Shown: in pieces, positions 1 to 8,105 of the stretch
Layout: every line of letters begins with the position of its first letter
Position numbering within the stretch: position 1 is the first letter of the stretch
NCBI GenBank assembly: GCA_021286765.1
Contig: JAJTBS010000005.1
Coordinates: 124,001 to 188,000, forward strand
From: Holophagaceae bacterium
GTDB lineage: Bacteria > Acidobacteriota > Holophagae > Holophagales > Holophagaceae
Length of the DNA: 64,000 nt
Reading direction: 5' to 3'
Notes under the pieces: model-generated
Told to the model about the DNA's origin: nothing
Seen by the model: only the letters and a program-made list of their open reading frames with translations
Databases searched by the model: none
Made by a program: the position numbers and the translations under genes

Positions 1-58
1 GAGTACGCCCCATCATGACCGCGGACCTCGAAAACCGACAAGGAAAGAGGCCCTAGGC

Positions 59-1507
59 ATGGACGCGCCGCTGCTGCTCGCCCTCACCCGTGCCTGGCTG
101 CGGGAACGCGGCGACCTGCCGGTGGAGGCCGTCTGGGCCTCCGCCCGGGCCCTGGGTTTGAAGTGGGCCGGGCGCCGTGCCGCAGAGGGCTGGCTGCTGC
201 TGCTGCAGCCAAAGCCGGAGCTGTGGCTGCTGGGCGCGGAGCACCCGGCCTGGAAGCGCCTGCAGGCCGAGGCTCCCAGGGACAGTGGAAAGGTGTGGAG
301 CCCCTGGTTCCAGGGCGCCCGGCTGCGGGCCGTGGAAGGCGATCCCCGGGAGCGCTGGATTGGCCTCCACTTCCAGCGGCGGGCCATCACCGGGCGGTTG
401 GAGTCCCTGCGCCTCGCCTTCCAGGCCATCCCAGGACGGCCTGGCATCCGCGTGGACGGCGTGGATACCCAGGTGCCGAGGCTGGGCCTGGGTGTCCCGT
501 TTCCCGCAGCCCCGCCCCAGCCACTGGAAGACCCGCCGCCCTTCCGGCGCTGGCAGGAGCGCTGGGGGGACCAGCTGGAGGCCGCCATGGCCGGGACGCT
601 TCCCGAGGTGCTCGAAGGCGAAGGGGATCTGCTGACCAGGCATCGGACCTGGTCCGAAGGGCGGGCCGAGGCGTTGATCCTGGCCCCGGTCCAGGCTGCG
701 GCAGAACGGCGGCGGCAGGCCGAGTCCGCCCGACTGGAGCGCCTGGAACAGGCCTTGTCCCGGGATCGCGCCAAGCATGAAGCGCAGCTCCCCCTGAAGC
801 CGTTGGCGCGGAACCTCGCCGCGGAGCTGTACCGATTGAAGGGGGCCACTCGGGAAGCCGTCTTGCTGGACGGCAGCCGCATCGCCTTGCCGGAAGGCGC
901 CACCGCGGAGGAGGCTGTGCAGGCCTGGTTCACGGCCGTGAAGAAGGCCGAGCGGGGGCTGGCCCGCGTGGCTGAGCTTGCGGCAGAGCTCGCGCGGGAG
1001 CGGGCCGCCTGGCTGAAGCGCGCGGAGCAGGAGGCGGAGGGCCTTGCGCCGGAGCTGCCGCCTGCGAGACAACCTAGGGGGAAGCAGCCCACGAAGGATA
1101 GGGGGACGAAGCGGATGCAGGGTGGCGAGGGCAAGCGCAAGGACGGCAAGGGCGCGGCCTTCCGCAGCGTCATGGTGGATGGCTTCGAGGTGCTCATCGG
1201 CAAGGGCGACGCCGAGAACGACCAGCTCACCTTCAAGGTCGCCGACAACCTGGACTTTTGGTTCCATGTGGCCAGCGTGCCGGGCAGCCATGTGGTCATC
1301 CGCAATCCCGACAAGCTGAGCGACCTGCCCCGCGGCGTCGTCGAGCGTGCCGCCGAGTTGGCCGCCTACCACAGCAAGGCCCGGGACGGCGGCAAGGTGG
1401 AAGTCCACATGGCCCGCATTGCCGACATCAGCAAGCCCCGCGGGTTCGCGCCAGGGAAGGTGATCCTTAAAAAGTGGACGGGTCTGCGCGTCTATCCCAA
1501 GCCCTGA
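59..1507 (+). CDS. NFACT-domain (Rqc2/RqcH-like) RNA-binding protein
   Basis: The 482-residue protein ends in a clear NFACT-R domain (about residues 370-480) with the signature region FWFHVASVPGSHVVIRNP. This domain occurs in Rqc2/RqcH/FbpA proteins, which bind peptidyl-tRNA-obstructed large ribosomal subunits and add C-terminal tails during ribosome quality control. The middle (about 215-330) is charged and helical, as expected for the coiled-coil M region. The N-terminal part is shorter and more divergent than a typical NFACT-N, and the linker before NFACT-R is rich in Lys and Gly. A purine-rich GGAAAGAGG precedes the ATG, although the frame stays open to the window edge, so an earlier start is not excluded. 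The family is clear from the C-terminus. A role in ribosome rescue is inferred. Confidence 0.82.
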   Translation: MDAPLLLALTRAWLRERGDLPVEAVWASARALGLKWAGRRAAEGWLLLLQPKPELWLLGAEHPAWKRLQAEAPRDSGKVWSPWFQGARLRAVEGDPRERWIGLHFQRRAITGRLESLRLAFQAIPGRPGIRVDGVDTQVPRLGLGVPFPAAPPQPLEDPPPFRRWQERWGDQLEAAMAGTLPEVLEGEGDLLTRHRTWSEGRAEALILAPVQAAAERRRQAESARLERLEQALSRDRAKHEAQLPLKPLARNLAAELYRLKGATREAVLLDGSRIALPEGATAEEAVQAWFTAVKKAERGLARVAELAAELARERAAWLKRAEQEAEGLAPELPPARQPRGKQPTKDRGTKRMQGGEGKRKDGKGAAFRSVMVDGFEVLIGKGDAENDQLTFKVADNLDFWFHVASVPGSHVVIRNPDKLSDLPRGVVERAAELAAYHSKARDGGKVEVHMARIADISKPRGFAPGKVILKKWTGLRVYPKP

Positions 1508-1517
1508 TCCGCGACCA

Positions 1518-2057
1518 CTACTCCGCCTTCACAGGGAAGGGCTTGAAACCGGCCTTCTTCAGCTTTTCGGCGACCTTGTCCGCGGCGGCGCGATCCGTGG
1601 CTTTCAGAAGGCGCACCTTCAGCTGGCCCTTCTCCTTCACGGTCGTCGTGGCGAAGCCGGCGGCCTTGGCCTTGTCGGCCACCCGCTTGGCTTCGGCGGC
1701 CTCGGCGGTGGCGACCAGCTGGAGGGTCCAGGCCTCAGGCTCGGCGGGCTTCTCTGCCGGCTTGGCTTCGGTCTTCGGCTCTTCCTTGGGCGTGGCCGCG
1801 TCCACCTTCGGGGTGGGGACCAGCTTGTCCGGGCCTTCGCCTTCGAAGATCTTGAGCTGGTCCAGCAGGGGTTCCGGCAGGTCCTTCAGCTCCTCCTCCA
1901 CGCCCTTCTGCATGGGGCGGCGCAGGGCGGCGCTCTGCTTGCCCACCTGCACGCCCAGGACGAAGGCCAGGGTCAGCAGGCCCACGCCCACGCCCGCCAC
2001 CCAGAGGATGGACTGGCTTTGGATGCTGATCTGGTCGCGCGGGTTCGCCACGCTCAC
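1518..2057 (-). CDS. Single-pass membrane SPOR-domain protein
   Basis: A 179-residue protein with one predicted membrane segment near the N-terminus (SILWVAGVGVGLLTLAFVLGV). A Pro/Glu/Lys-rich periplasmic linker follows, then a C-terminal SPOR-like domain of about 75 residues (WTLQLVATAEAAEAKRVADK onward). SPOR domains bind septal, denuded peptidoglycan. I chose the GTG at 2057 because it overlaps the upstream ketosynthase stop in a GTGA arrangement; a second GTG lies two codons in. It is the last gene of the ACP/FabZ/ketosynthase operon. Co-transcription is likely, but a functional link to lipid synthesis is not shown. Confidence 0.72.
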   Translation of the reverse strand: MSVANPRDQISIQSQSILWVAGVGVGLLTLAFVLGVQVGKQSAALRRPMQKGVEEELKDLPEPLLDQLKIFEGEGPDKLVPTPKVDAATPKEEPKTEAKPAEKPAEPEAWTLQLVATAEAAEAKRVADKAKAAGFATTTVKEKGQLKVRLLKATDRAAADKVAEKLKKAGFKPFPVKAE

Positions 2058-3127
2058 AGCGTAACGCCTTCGAGCAGGGCCGCGAACTGGCTGCCACTGC
2101 TGGCCGGGGCGGTGACGAGCGTCAGGTCCGAGGGCTCCAGCAGGGCCGCCGCCAGCAGTTGGCCGCCGGAGCCGCCGAACTCGCCCCAGAGCCGCTTGGG
2201 ATGCTCCGCAGCAGGCCACGCCGGATGGGCCTCTGCCAGGCCGGCCTCAAGCGCGTCGAGGCGGGGCAGGCCGTTGGCCCCGCCCACGCGACGCCGGGGA
2301 TCGGCCTCGCCCAGCGCCCGCACGGCCCGGGCCAAGGCATGACTGCGACCCTGGGCGGTGTCCTGGGCCGAGGCACTGGAGGCCAGGCCCCGGAGTGCCG
2401 CGCGGGGGCGGGCGCCGCGGGACTCGGCGTGGTCCCGGGTCTCCAGAAGGAAGGCCTCAGCGCCTTCGCCGGGCAGGAAGCCCCGTCCGGATCCGATGTC
2501 AGGGTCGCCATGGCGGTCCAGCATCCGAGCCCCCCGGCAGAGGTCCAGCAGCAGGGGGAAGAGGCCGTCCGTGCCGATCACCAGGACGGCCTCCGCCAGG
2601 CTCAGGCGGAGCCAGCGCGCAGCCTGCTCCAGGGCGGCGAAGGTGGCATTCTCCCGGTCCACGAAGGTGGCGCTGGGGCCCTTGAGGCCAAAGGCCAGGG
2701 CGAGGTGTCCGCTGGCGGCGTTGGCCACGCAGTTGGGGAAGATCAGGGGTGAGGCACCCTCAGGACCGCGCTGCAGGTAGGGCCGCATGAAGGCCTCGCT
2801 GGCCTCGCTGCCGCCCGTGAGCGACCCCACGGCCACGGCGAGGCGCTCGCCCAGGGGCTTCGGATCGAGGCCCGCGTCGGCGAAGGCCTGATGGGCCGCC
2901 ACCCAGGCGAAGCGGGAGGGACGGTCCAGGCGGCGCAGCTGCATGGGCGGGATGACGCCGGACGGGTTGAAGGCCGTGCAGGCCGCGCCGCGGCCCTGGC
3001 CGAGGGCCTCGGGCAGGTCGGCGAAGCAGGGCGCGCCTGCCGCGAGGCTGGCCCGGGCCGCCTCTATGCCGTCTCCGCATGGCAGCACCAGGCCCATGCC
3101 CGTGATGACGAGGTCTGCGCCGCTCAC
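2054..3127 (-). CDS. Ketosynthase-like protein without active-site Cys (chain-length-factor-like)
   Basis: A 357-residue thiolase-fold beta-ketoacyl synthase relative. It aligns with the neighbouring ketosynthase through GLKGPSATFVDREN, which places Glu159 at the position of the nucleophilic Cys152. The two catalytic His regions (SAHGTAT and FGHTLGAAG in the partner) are also not conserved. This pattern matches KS-beta/chain-length-factor subunits, which pair with an active ketosynthase, although those usually carry Gln instead of Cys. The start ATG overlaps the stop of the active ketosynthase by 4 bases (ATGA), so equimolar co-translation is plausible. Partnership in a heterodimer is inferred. 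A decayed FabF duplicate is the alternative. Confidence 0.75.
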   Translation of the reverse strand: MSGADLVITGMGLVLPCGDGIEAARASLAAGAPCFADLPEALGQGRGAACTAFNPSGVIPPMQLRRLDRPSRFAWVAAHQAFADAGLDPKPLGERLAVAVGSLTGGSEASEAFMRPYLQRGPEGASPLIFPNCVANAASGHLALAFGLKGPSATFVDRENATFAALEQAARWLRLSLAEAVLVIGTDGLFPLLLDLCRGARMLDRHGDPDIGSGRGFLPGEGAEAFLLETRDHAESRGARPRAALRGLASSASAQDTAQGRSHALARAVRALGEADPRRRVGGANGLPRLDALEAGLAEAHPAWPAAEHPKRLWGEFGGSGGQLLAAALLEPSDLTLVTAPASSGSQFAALLEGVTL

Positions 3128-4314
3128 TGGCCCTCCCAGCGCCGCAGGGCCAGTGACACGTTGTTGCCGCCGAAGGCGAACGCATTGACCAGCGCAGCCC
3201 GCAGCCGCCGCTGTTTCGCCACGATTGGCGTGCAGTCCAGATCACACAGGGGATCGGGCGTTTCCAGGCGCAGGGTCGGGCTCACCACCTGATCCCGAAG
3301 GGCCAGGATGGCCGCCGCGGCGCCAAAGGCTCCCGCAGCGCCCAGGGTGTGGCCGAACTGGCTCTTGGTGCTGGTGACCGAGACGGTCTCAGCCGAGGTT
3401 CCGAGTGCCCGGCGGATGGCCAGGCATTCGGCCCCGTCATTCGCCGGGGTGGCGGTGCCATGGGCGGAGACCAGGTCGATCTCGGCGGCCGCGAGGCCCC
3501 CGGTGCGAAGGGCCATGGCCATGGCCCGGGCCGCACCCTCCCCCTCGGGATGGGGGGCCGTGGGGTGATGGGCGTCCATGCTGGCGCCATAGCCCATCAC
3601 CTCGGCGAAGATCACAGCCCCCCGGGCCCGGGCTCCATCCAGGGTCTCCAGCACCATCTGGACGGCGCCCTCCCCCAGGTTCAGGCCCGCCCGGTCGCGG
3701 CTGAAGGGGCGGCACTTCTTCGCATCCACCGCCTTGAGGCAGGAGAAGCCGGCGTAGGTGGTGCGGCAGAGGTTCTCGGCGCCTCCGGCCACGGCCAGGT
3801 CCAACTCACCGGCCGCCAGCCGCTCCCAGGCCTGCCCGATGGCCAGCAGGCCGGAAGAGCAGGCATTCATGACCGTGCCTCGGGGGCCCTGGGCGCCCAC
3901 CCGGCTGGCCAGGGCGTCGGTGACGGTGCTGGGGCTCTGGTAGGCCGGTTCGGCGGCCTTCCCGCGGCCCCCGGCCAGGCGTGTCTCCAGGAAGGCTTCG
4001 GCGGTGGGCAGGCCGCTGGTGCCCGCCCCCTGGAAGACGCCGATGCGCCCGGGTTCACCCGTGGGCTGGAAGCCGTCCAGACCCTCCTCCAGGGCGCGCA
4101 GGGCCATCCGCTCGCAGAGGGTCCGGTGGCGGCCTGGATCCATGGCCACCTGTCCGGCCAGCTGGGCCGGTTCCAGGGGCAGGGACAGCCGGGTGAGTGG
4201 GGCCAGCCCATCCTTCCCTGCAAGCATGGCGGACCAGGTGCCTTCCCGGTCCAAGGCCAGGGAGGACACGATACCGAGGCCCGTCACCACCACGCGCTGG
4301 GGGGGGCGGTTCAT
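3124..4314 (-). CDS. Beta-ketoacyl-ACP synthase (FabF/KS-alpha type)
   Basis: A 396-residue ketosynthase that condenses acyl and malonyl units on ACP. The catalytic triad is intact: Cys152 in VMNACSSG, His285 in SAHGTATP and His322 in QFGHTLGAAG. Length and motifs match FabF and KS-alpha subunits. It overlaps the dehydratase gene upstream and the inactive ketosynthase gene downstream by 4 bases each (ATGA), so the three are translationally coupled. The pairing with a Cys-less homologue, a dedicated ACP and a dehydratase, but with no ketoreductase nearby, suggests a specialised type II fatty acid or polyketide system and not the housekeeping fab genes. The product is unknown. Confidence 0.88.
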   Translation of the reverse strand: MNRPPQRVVVTGLGIVSSLALDREGTWSAMLAGKDGLAPLTRLSLPLEPAQLAGQVAMDPGRHRTLCERMALRALEEGLDGFQPTGEPGRIGVFQGAGTSGLPTAEAFLETRLAGGRGKAAEPAYQSPSTVTDALASRVGAQGPRGTVMNACSSGLLAIGQAWERLAAGELDLAVAGGAENLCRTTYAGFSCLKAVDAKKCRPFSRDRAGLNLGEGAVQMVLETLDGARARGAVIFAEVMGYGASMDAHHPTAPHPEGEGAARAMAMALRTGGLAAAEIDLVSAHGTATPANDGAECLAIRRALGTSAETVSVTSTKSQFGHTLGAAGAFGAAAAILALRDQVVSPTLRLETPDPLCDLDCTPIVAKQRRLRAALVNAFAFGGNNVSLALRRWEGQ

Positions 4315-4730
4315 AGGCGCTTGACCAGCAGGGCGGCGGTGCAGAGGTCCCGGCCGTCGCAGCTCACGGTACCCCGGATCTTCATCATGCCGGCGAAGGC
4401 GCCGTCGGCCCGGACTTCCAGGCGCAGTCGGTCGCCGGGCAGGGCGGGGCCCTTGAACCGGGCATCCTGCACACCGGCCAGGAAGATGGCCGCTCCGCGC
4501 AGGGGCTCGGCTTCCAGGAAGCCCCCGGCCTGGGCCAGCATCTCCAGCAGCAGCACGCCGGGGACCAGGGGGCGGTCTTCAAAATGGCCCTGGAGGTAGG
4601 GTTCTCCGAAGGTGACGAGCTTCTCCGCAACCACCCGCACGCCGGGTTCGCGCTCAAGCACCCGGTCCACCAGCAGGAAGGGGTAGCGGTGCGGCAGGTG
4701 GGCCGGGATGTCGGCCGGAGGGGCTGTCAT
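4311..4730 (-). CDS. 3-hydroxyacyl-ACP dehydratase, FabZ-like hot-dog protein
   Basis: A 139-residue single hot-dog-fold protein with the FabZ active-site elements: PHRYPF with the catalytic His14, and PGVLLLEMLAQAGG with the catalytic Glu63. FabZ dehydrates 3-hydroxyacyl-ACP to trans-2-enoyl-ACP. It follows the acyl carrier protein gene by 7 bases and overlaps the ketosynthase gene by 4. The length is typical of FabZ. Because it sits in a dedicated operon, I expect it to act on the chain carried by the adjacent ACP and leave the symbol blank. Confidence 0.85.
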   Translation of the reverse strand: MTAPPADIPAHLPHRYPFLLVDRVLEREPGVRVVAEKLVTFGEPYLQGHFEDRPLVPGVLLLEMLAQAGGFLEAEPLRGAAIFLAGVQDARFKGPALPGDRLRLEVRADGAFAGMMKIRGTVSCDGRDLCTAALLVKRL

Positions 4731-4737
4731 CGGGGCC

Positions 4738-4995
4738 TCAGGCCTTGGCGTGCTCGGCGATGAAGTCCGTGAGGGCCTGCACGGACTTGAAGGCCTTGAG
4801 GCCCGCAGCCTCGTCCTCGATCTTCACGCTGAAGACCTGCTCGATGCCCAGCACCAGCTCCAGGGCGTCGATGGAGTCCAGACCCAGGCCCTCGCCGAAG
4901 AGGGGGGCCCCGTCGTCAATCTGGTCCGGCGTCATTCCCTCGAGCTTCAGGCGCTCGATGATCATCTCTTTGACGCGCAGCTTGAGGTCGCTCAT
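4738..4995 (-). CDS. Acyl carrier protein (operon-specific)
   Basis: An 85-residue acidic helical protein with the phosphopantetheine attachment motif LGLDSIDALEL; Ser41 is the expected modified residue. It is the first gene of the leftward operon, with the divergent nuoA starting 139 bases away. The extended motif (LDSIDALE instead of the FAS-type ADSLDTVE) resembles carriers dedicated to polyketide or special lipid pathways. It is probably not the housekeeping AcpP, but that depends on what else the genome encodes. Confidence 0.88.
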   Translation of the reverse strand: MSDLKLRVKEMIIERLKLEGMTPDQIDDGAPLFGEGLGLDSIDALELVLGIEQVFSVKIEDEAAGLKAFKSVQALTDFIAEHAKA

Positions 4996-5134
4996 GGGGT
5001 TCCCGGCAGAAGGGTGGAAAGGCTGATTCTATCCCGAACCCCGGGGTCCAGGACGCTTGTGATCTTGACATCGCTCCCGGAGGTTCAAAGGGCGCTAAGC
5101 TGGATCCTCGCGGAATCCTCCGCCCGAGAGCGCC

Positions 5135-5515
5135 ATGGCCCATCCCGCTTCGCCCTTCCTGTCGGTCCTGATCCTGTTGCTCGTGGCTGCCGTGACGGGC
5201 ATCGCCATCCTCGTGCTGTCTGGCTGGGTGCTGCCCCTCCTGAAGCCGAACAATCCCCAAGAGGCGAAACTGCGGGTCTACGAGTGCGGCGTGCCGCCCA
5301 TCCAGACCGGGGCCCGACACAAGTATTCGGTGAAGTTCTACCTGACGGCCATGCTCTTCATCCTGTTCGACGTGGAAGCCGCCTTCCTGCTGCCCTGGGC
5401 CGTGAACTTCAAGACCGCGCTCTGGACCTTCGGCGCCATGCTGAGCTTCATGGCCACCCTGCTGGTGGGCTTCATCTACGCCTGGGGCAAGGGCGCCTTC
5501 GAGTGGGAGCGCTGA
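5135..5515 (+). CDS. nuoA: NADH-quinone oxidoreductase subunit A
   Basis: A 126-residue membrane protein with three predicted transmembrane helices and the conserved NuoA loop YECGVPPIQTGARHKYSVKFY, followed by FDVEAAFLLPW. NuoA helps form the quinone-access region of complex I in the cytoplasmic membrane. It is the first gene of nuoABCD and is separated from nuoB by one base. The assignment is secure from motif, length and neighbours. Confidence 0.95.
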   Translation: MAHPASPFLSVLILLLVAAVTGIAILVLSGWVLPLLKPNNPQEAKLRVYECGVPPIQTGARHKYSVKFYLTAMLFILFDVEAAFLLPWAVNFKTALWTFGAMLSFMATLLVGFIYAWGKGAFEWER

Positions 5516-5516
5516 C

Positions 5517-6125
5517 ATGGCTGAGATGGACATCAATGATGCCGTGCTGACCACCCGCCTGGACGCGGTGGTCAACTGGGGCCGGAAGAACAGCCTGTGG
5601 CCCATGCCCTTCGGCGTGGCCTGCTGCGCCATCGAGTTCATGAGCATGATGTCGTCGAAGTACGACCTCAGCCGCTTCGGCGCCGAGGCCATGCGCTTCA
5701 GCCCCCGGCAGAGCGACATGATGCTGGTGCTTGGGACCATCACCAACAAGATGGCCCCGGTGCTCCGCACCATCTACGCCCAGATGGCCGAGCCCAAGTG
5801 GGTGATCTCCGTGGGCGTCTGCGCCTCGTCCGGCGGCATGTACCGCACCTACGCGACCCTGCAGGGCATCGACCGCATCATCCCGGTGGACGTCTACGTG
5901 CCGGGCTGCCCGCCCCGGCCCGAGAGCATCATCTACGGCGTCATGAAGCTGCAGGAGCAGATCGAGAAGGAATCGCTCTCCATGCGCAAGGATCACATCG
6001 CACGGTTCTACGAGAGCCTGGAGCGGCAGGATGCCCTGCAGGCCCAGAAAGGCCTCACCGGCCAGCAGACCATCCGCGAGATGCTGATGGACGCTGGCGA
6101 GCGCGGCGTGGGCACGATTTTCTAG
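5517..6125 (+). CDS. nuoB: NADH-quinone oxidoreductase subunit B
   Basis: A 202-residue peripheral-arm subunit that carries the terminal N2 [4Fe-4S] cluster and passes electrons to quinone. The four cluster ligands are visible: the Cys36-Cys37 pair in GVACCAIEFM, Cys102 in VGVCASSGGMY and Cys131 in VPGCPPRPE. The length is normal apart from a somewhat long C-terminal tail. It starts one base after nuoA. An 85-base gap carrying a palindromic repeat element separates it from nuoC, which is unusual within a nuo operon. Confidence 0.95.
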   Translation: MAEMDINDAVLTTRLDAVVNWGRKNSLWPMPFGVACCAIEFMSMMSSKYDLSRFGAEAMRFSPRQSDMMLVLGTITNKMAPVLRTIYAQMAEPKWVISVGVCASSGGMYRTYATLQGIDRIIPVDVYVPGCPPRPESIIYGVMKLQEQIEKESLSMRKDHIARFYESLERQDALQAQKGLTGQQTIREMLMDAGERGVGTIF

Positions 6126-6134
6126 GCGGGGCGC

Positions 6135-6212
6135 ACATGAGCATGCAGCAGGAGCGAAATGCCACTTTGGCGCAGCCGAAGCCCGGAGGGCGCGGCACAG
6201 GAGGTGCCGCGT
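6135..6212 (+). repeat. REP-like palindromic repeat, copy 1 (nuoB-nuoC gap)
   Basis: This stretch aligns without gaps to 8106-8183; I count about 59 of 75 identical bases from the ATG-like start to the end of the stem. It ends in a hairpin with arms 6192-6198 (GCGGCAC) and 6204-6210 (GTGCCGC) around the loop AGGAG. The other copy has a swapped G-C pair in the same stem, compensated on both arms. The element abuts the GTG start of nuoC. It also contains a 25-codon reading frame (6137-6214) whose stop overlaps that GTG. Confidence 0.7.
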
Positions 6213-6699
6213 GATCATCGAGCACATCGACGCCCAGCTGCCGGGAGCCGTCACCGACCGGCACGACTTCCGCGGCGACCAGACCATCGTCATCGCCAAG
6301 GCGGACCTGCTGGCCGTGGTGGACCTGCTCCACCGCGAGGGCTTCCAGTTGCTGGTGGACATCACCGCGGTGGACTGGCCCGAGCGTGAGCAGAGGTTCG
6401 ACGTGGTCTACCACTGGCTCAACCTGGCCAGCCAGGAGCGCCTGCGCGTGAAGGTGCCCGTGGCCGACGGCGAGTCCGTCGCCAGCCTGGCCGGCCTGTT
6501 CAAAACCGCCAATTGGTTCGAGCGCGAAGTCTTCGATCTCTTCGGCATCCGCTTCGAGGGCCATCCGGATCTTCGGCGCCTGCTGACTTGGGATGACTTC
6601 CAGGGCCATGCGCTGCGCAAGGACTTCCCCCTGGATGGCGGCGACGTCTTCTGCATGGAAGGCTGCACCGCGCCCTACAACAACGGCGAACGGAGCTAG
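6211..6699 (+). CDS. nuoC: NADH-quinone oxidoreductase subunit C
   Basis: A 162-residue NuoC (30 kDa subunit) that forms part of the complex I peripheral arm next to NuoD. The family signature is seen around NWFEREVFDLFGIRFEGHPDLRRLL and GHALRKDFPL. It starts at a GTG directly after the palindromic repeat, and no earlier in-frame start fits. The gap to nuoD is 3 bases. It is a separate gene here, not fused to nuoD as in some bacteria. Confidence 0.93.
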   Translation: MIIEHIDAQLPGAVTDRHDFRGDQTIVIAKADLLAVVDLLHREGFQLLVDITAVDWPEREQRFDVVYHWLNLASQERLRVKVPVADGESVASLAGLFKTANWFEREVFDLFGIRFEGHPDLRRLLTWDDFQGHALRKDFPLDGGDVFCMEGCTAPYNNGERS

Positions 6700-6702
6700 A
6701 CC

Positions 6703-7902
6703 ATGGAATCCATCGCCATGACCCGGCAGCAGCTCGACGGCGACAAGATGATCGTCAACATGGGGCCGTCGCACCCCACCACGCACGGCACGCTCCGCAT
6801 CGTGCTGGAACTCGAGGGCGAGACCATCACCAAGGCCACCCCCGAAATGGGCTACCTCCACCGCGGCGTGGAGAAGCTGGGCGAGAGCCTCAGCTACCAG
6901 CAGTTCATCCCCCTCACGGACCGGCTGAACTACTGCAGCTCCATCATGAACAACGTGGGCTACGCCACGGCGGTGGAGAAGCTGCTGGGCATCGAGATCC
7001 CCAAGCGCGCCCAGCAGATCCGGGTGCTGGTCTCCGAGCTCGCCCGCATCGCCGACCACCTGGTCTGCGTGGGTGTGAACGCCGTGGACATCGGCGCCTT
7101 CACGGCCTTCCTCTACCTCTTCCGCCAGCGCGAGACCATCTACGATCTCTTCGAGATGGCTGCCGGCCAGCGCCTGCACACCAGCTTCACCCGCATCGGC
7201 GGCCTCTACCGGGACATCCCCGAAGGCTTCGTGCCCCTCACCGAGCGCTTCCTGGTGGAGTGCGAGGCGAGCATCAACGAGATGGAGAACCTGCTCACCC
7301 ACAATCCCATCTGGCATGACCGCACCAAGGGCATCGGCGCCATCAGCCCCGAGGACGCGGTGAACTGGGGCTACACCGGCCCCTGCCTCCGTGCGGCGGG
7401 CGTGCCCCAGGACCTGCGGAAGGCCCAGCCCTACCTGGGCTACGAGACCTACGACTTCGACATTCCCGTGGGCACCACCGGCGATGTGTTCGATCGCTAC
7501 CTGGTGCGCACCGAGGAGATGCGCCAGAGCCTGCGCATCATCCGCCAGGTGCTGGACCGCCTGGAGCCCGGCCCCGTCATGGTGGACGACTACAAGGTGG
7601 CCCTGCCGCCGAAGGAGAAGGTCTACACCCGCATGGAGAGCCTCATCCACCACTTCAAGCTCATCATGCATGGCATGGAGATGCCCGTGGGCGAGGTCTA
7701 CAGCGCCACCGAAGCCGCCAATGGCGAGCTGGGCTTCTACCTCGTGAGCGATGGCGGCAAGAACCCCTACCGCATCCGGGTCCGTCCCCCCTGCCTCCCC
7801 ATCTTCAGCAGCTTCGAGGACCAGGTGAAGGGCGGGCTCATCGCCGATGCCGTGGCTGTGCTTGGTGCCATGAACATCATTGCCGGCGAACTCGACCGCT
7901 GA
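6703..7902 (+). CDS. nuoD: NADH-quinone oxidoreductase subunit D
   Basis: A 399-residue 49 kDa subunit that lines the quinone-binding cavity with NuoB. Typical motifs include MGPSHPTTHGTLR, EMGYLHRGVEKL, the DRLNYCSS segment and the C-terminal VRPPCLPIFSSF. The reading frame is intact and ends at 7902. The last 21 codons are present again, with only synonymous changes, at 7995-8057. A shorter piece lies at 8188-8214, so the 3' end has been duplicated or exchanged. A terminator hairpin follows, and nuoE/nuoF lie about 2 kb further on. Confidence 0.95.
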   Translation: MESIAMTRQQLDGDKMIVNMGPSHPTTHGTLRIVLELEGETITKATPEMGYLHRGVEKLGESLSYQQFIPLTDRLNYCSSIMNNVGYATAVEKLLGIEIPKRAQQIRVLVSELARIADHLVCVGVNAVDIGAFTAFLYLFRQRETIYDLFEMAAGQRLHTSFTRIGGLYRDIPEGFVPLTERFLVECEASINEMENLLTHNPIWHDRTKGIGAISPEDAVNWGYTGPCLRAAGVPQDLRKAQPYLGYETYDFDIPVGTTGDVFDRYLVRTEEMRQSLRIIRQVLDRLEPGPVMVDDYKVALPPKEKVYTRMESLIHHFKLIMHGMEMPVGEVYSATEAANGELGFYLVSDGGKNPYRIRVRPPCLPIFSSFEDQVKGGLIADAVAVLGAMNIIAGELDR

Positions 7903-7938
7903 GGTTCCAACGCAGGGGCGATTTGCCTCCCGGCTATC

Positions 7939-7969
7939 GGAGGCCCCACTGGGGCCTCCTTCCCGTTTC
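7939..7969 (+). terminator. Rho-independent terminator after nuoD
   Basis: A perfect 9-bp stem GGAGGCCCC/GGGGCCTCC with the 3-base loop ACT (7939-7959) is followed by TTCCCGTTT. It lies 36 bases after the nuoD stop and would end the nuoABCD transcript. A decayed version with one mismatch is found 312 bases downstream (about 8250-8270). Confidence 0.65.
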
Positions 7970-8105
7970 GCCTGTGGCTCAACGGAGCCGGGACATCGCT
8001 GATGCCGTGGCTGTGCTTGGTGCCATGAACATCATTGCGGGTGAGTTGGATCGCTAAGGGGCGCCAAGCACGGACATCGGGCGGAGGCCGATGCCGGTCT
8101 GGGAT

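Noticed and set aside
1-18. Tail of a gene ending at TGA 16-18 (EYAPS, stop)
   Set aside because: Only five codons are visible and the frame cannot be tested.
53-1408. Minus-strand frame opposite the NFACT gene
   Set aside because: Gly/Pro/Leu/Gln-rich antisense product without homology. The plus strand has a clear NFACT-R domain.
6055-7671. A long minus-strand frame opposite nuoC/nuoD
   Set aside because: Antisense shadow of conserved complex I genes, with low-complexity His/Asp/Val/Gly composition and no recognisable domain.
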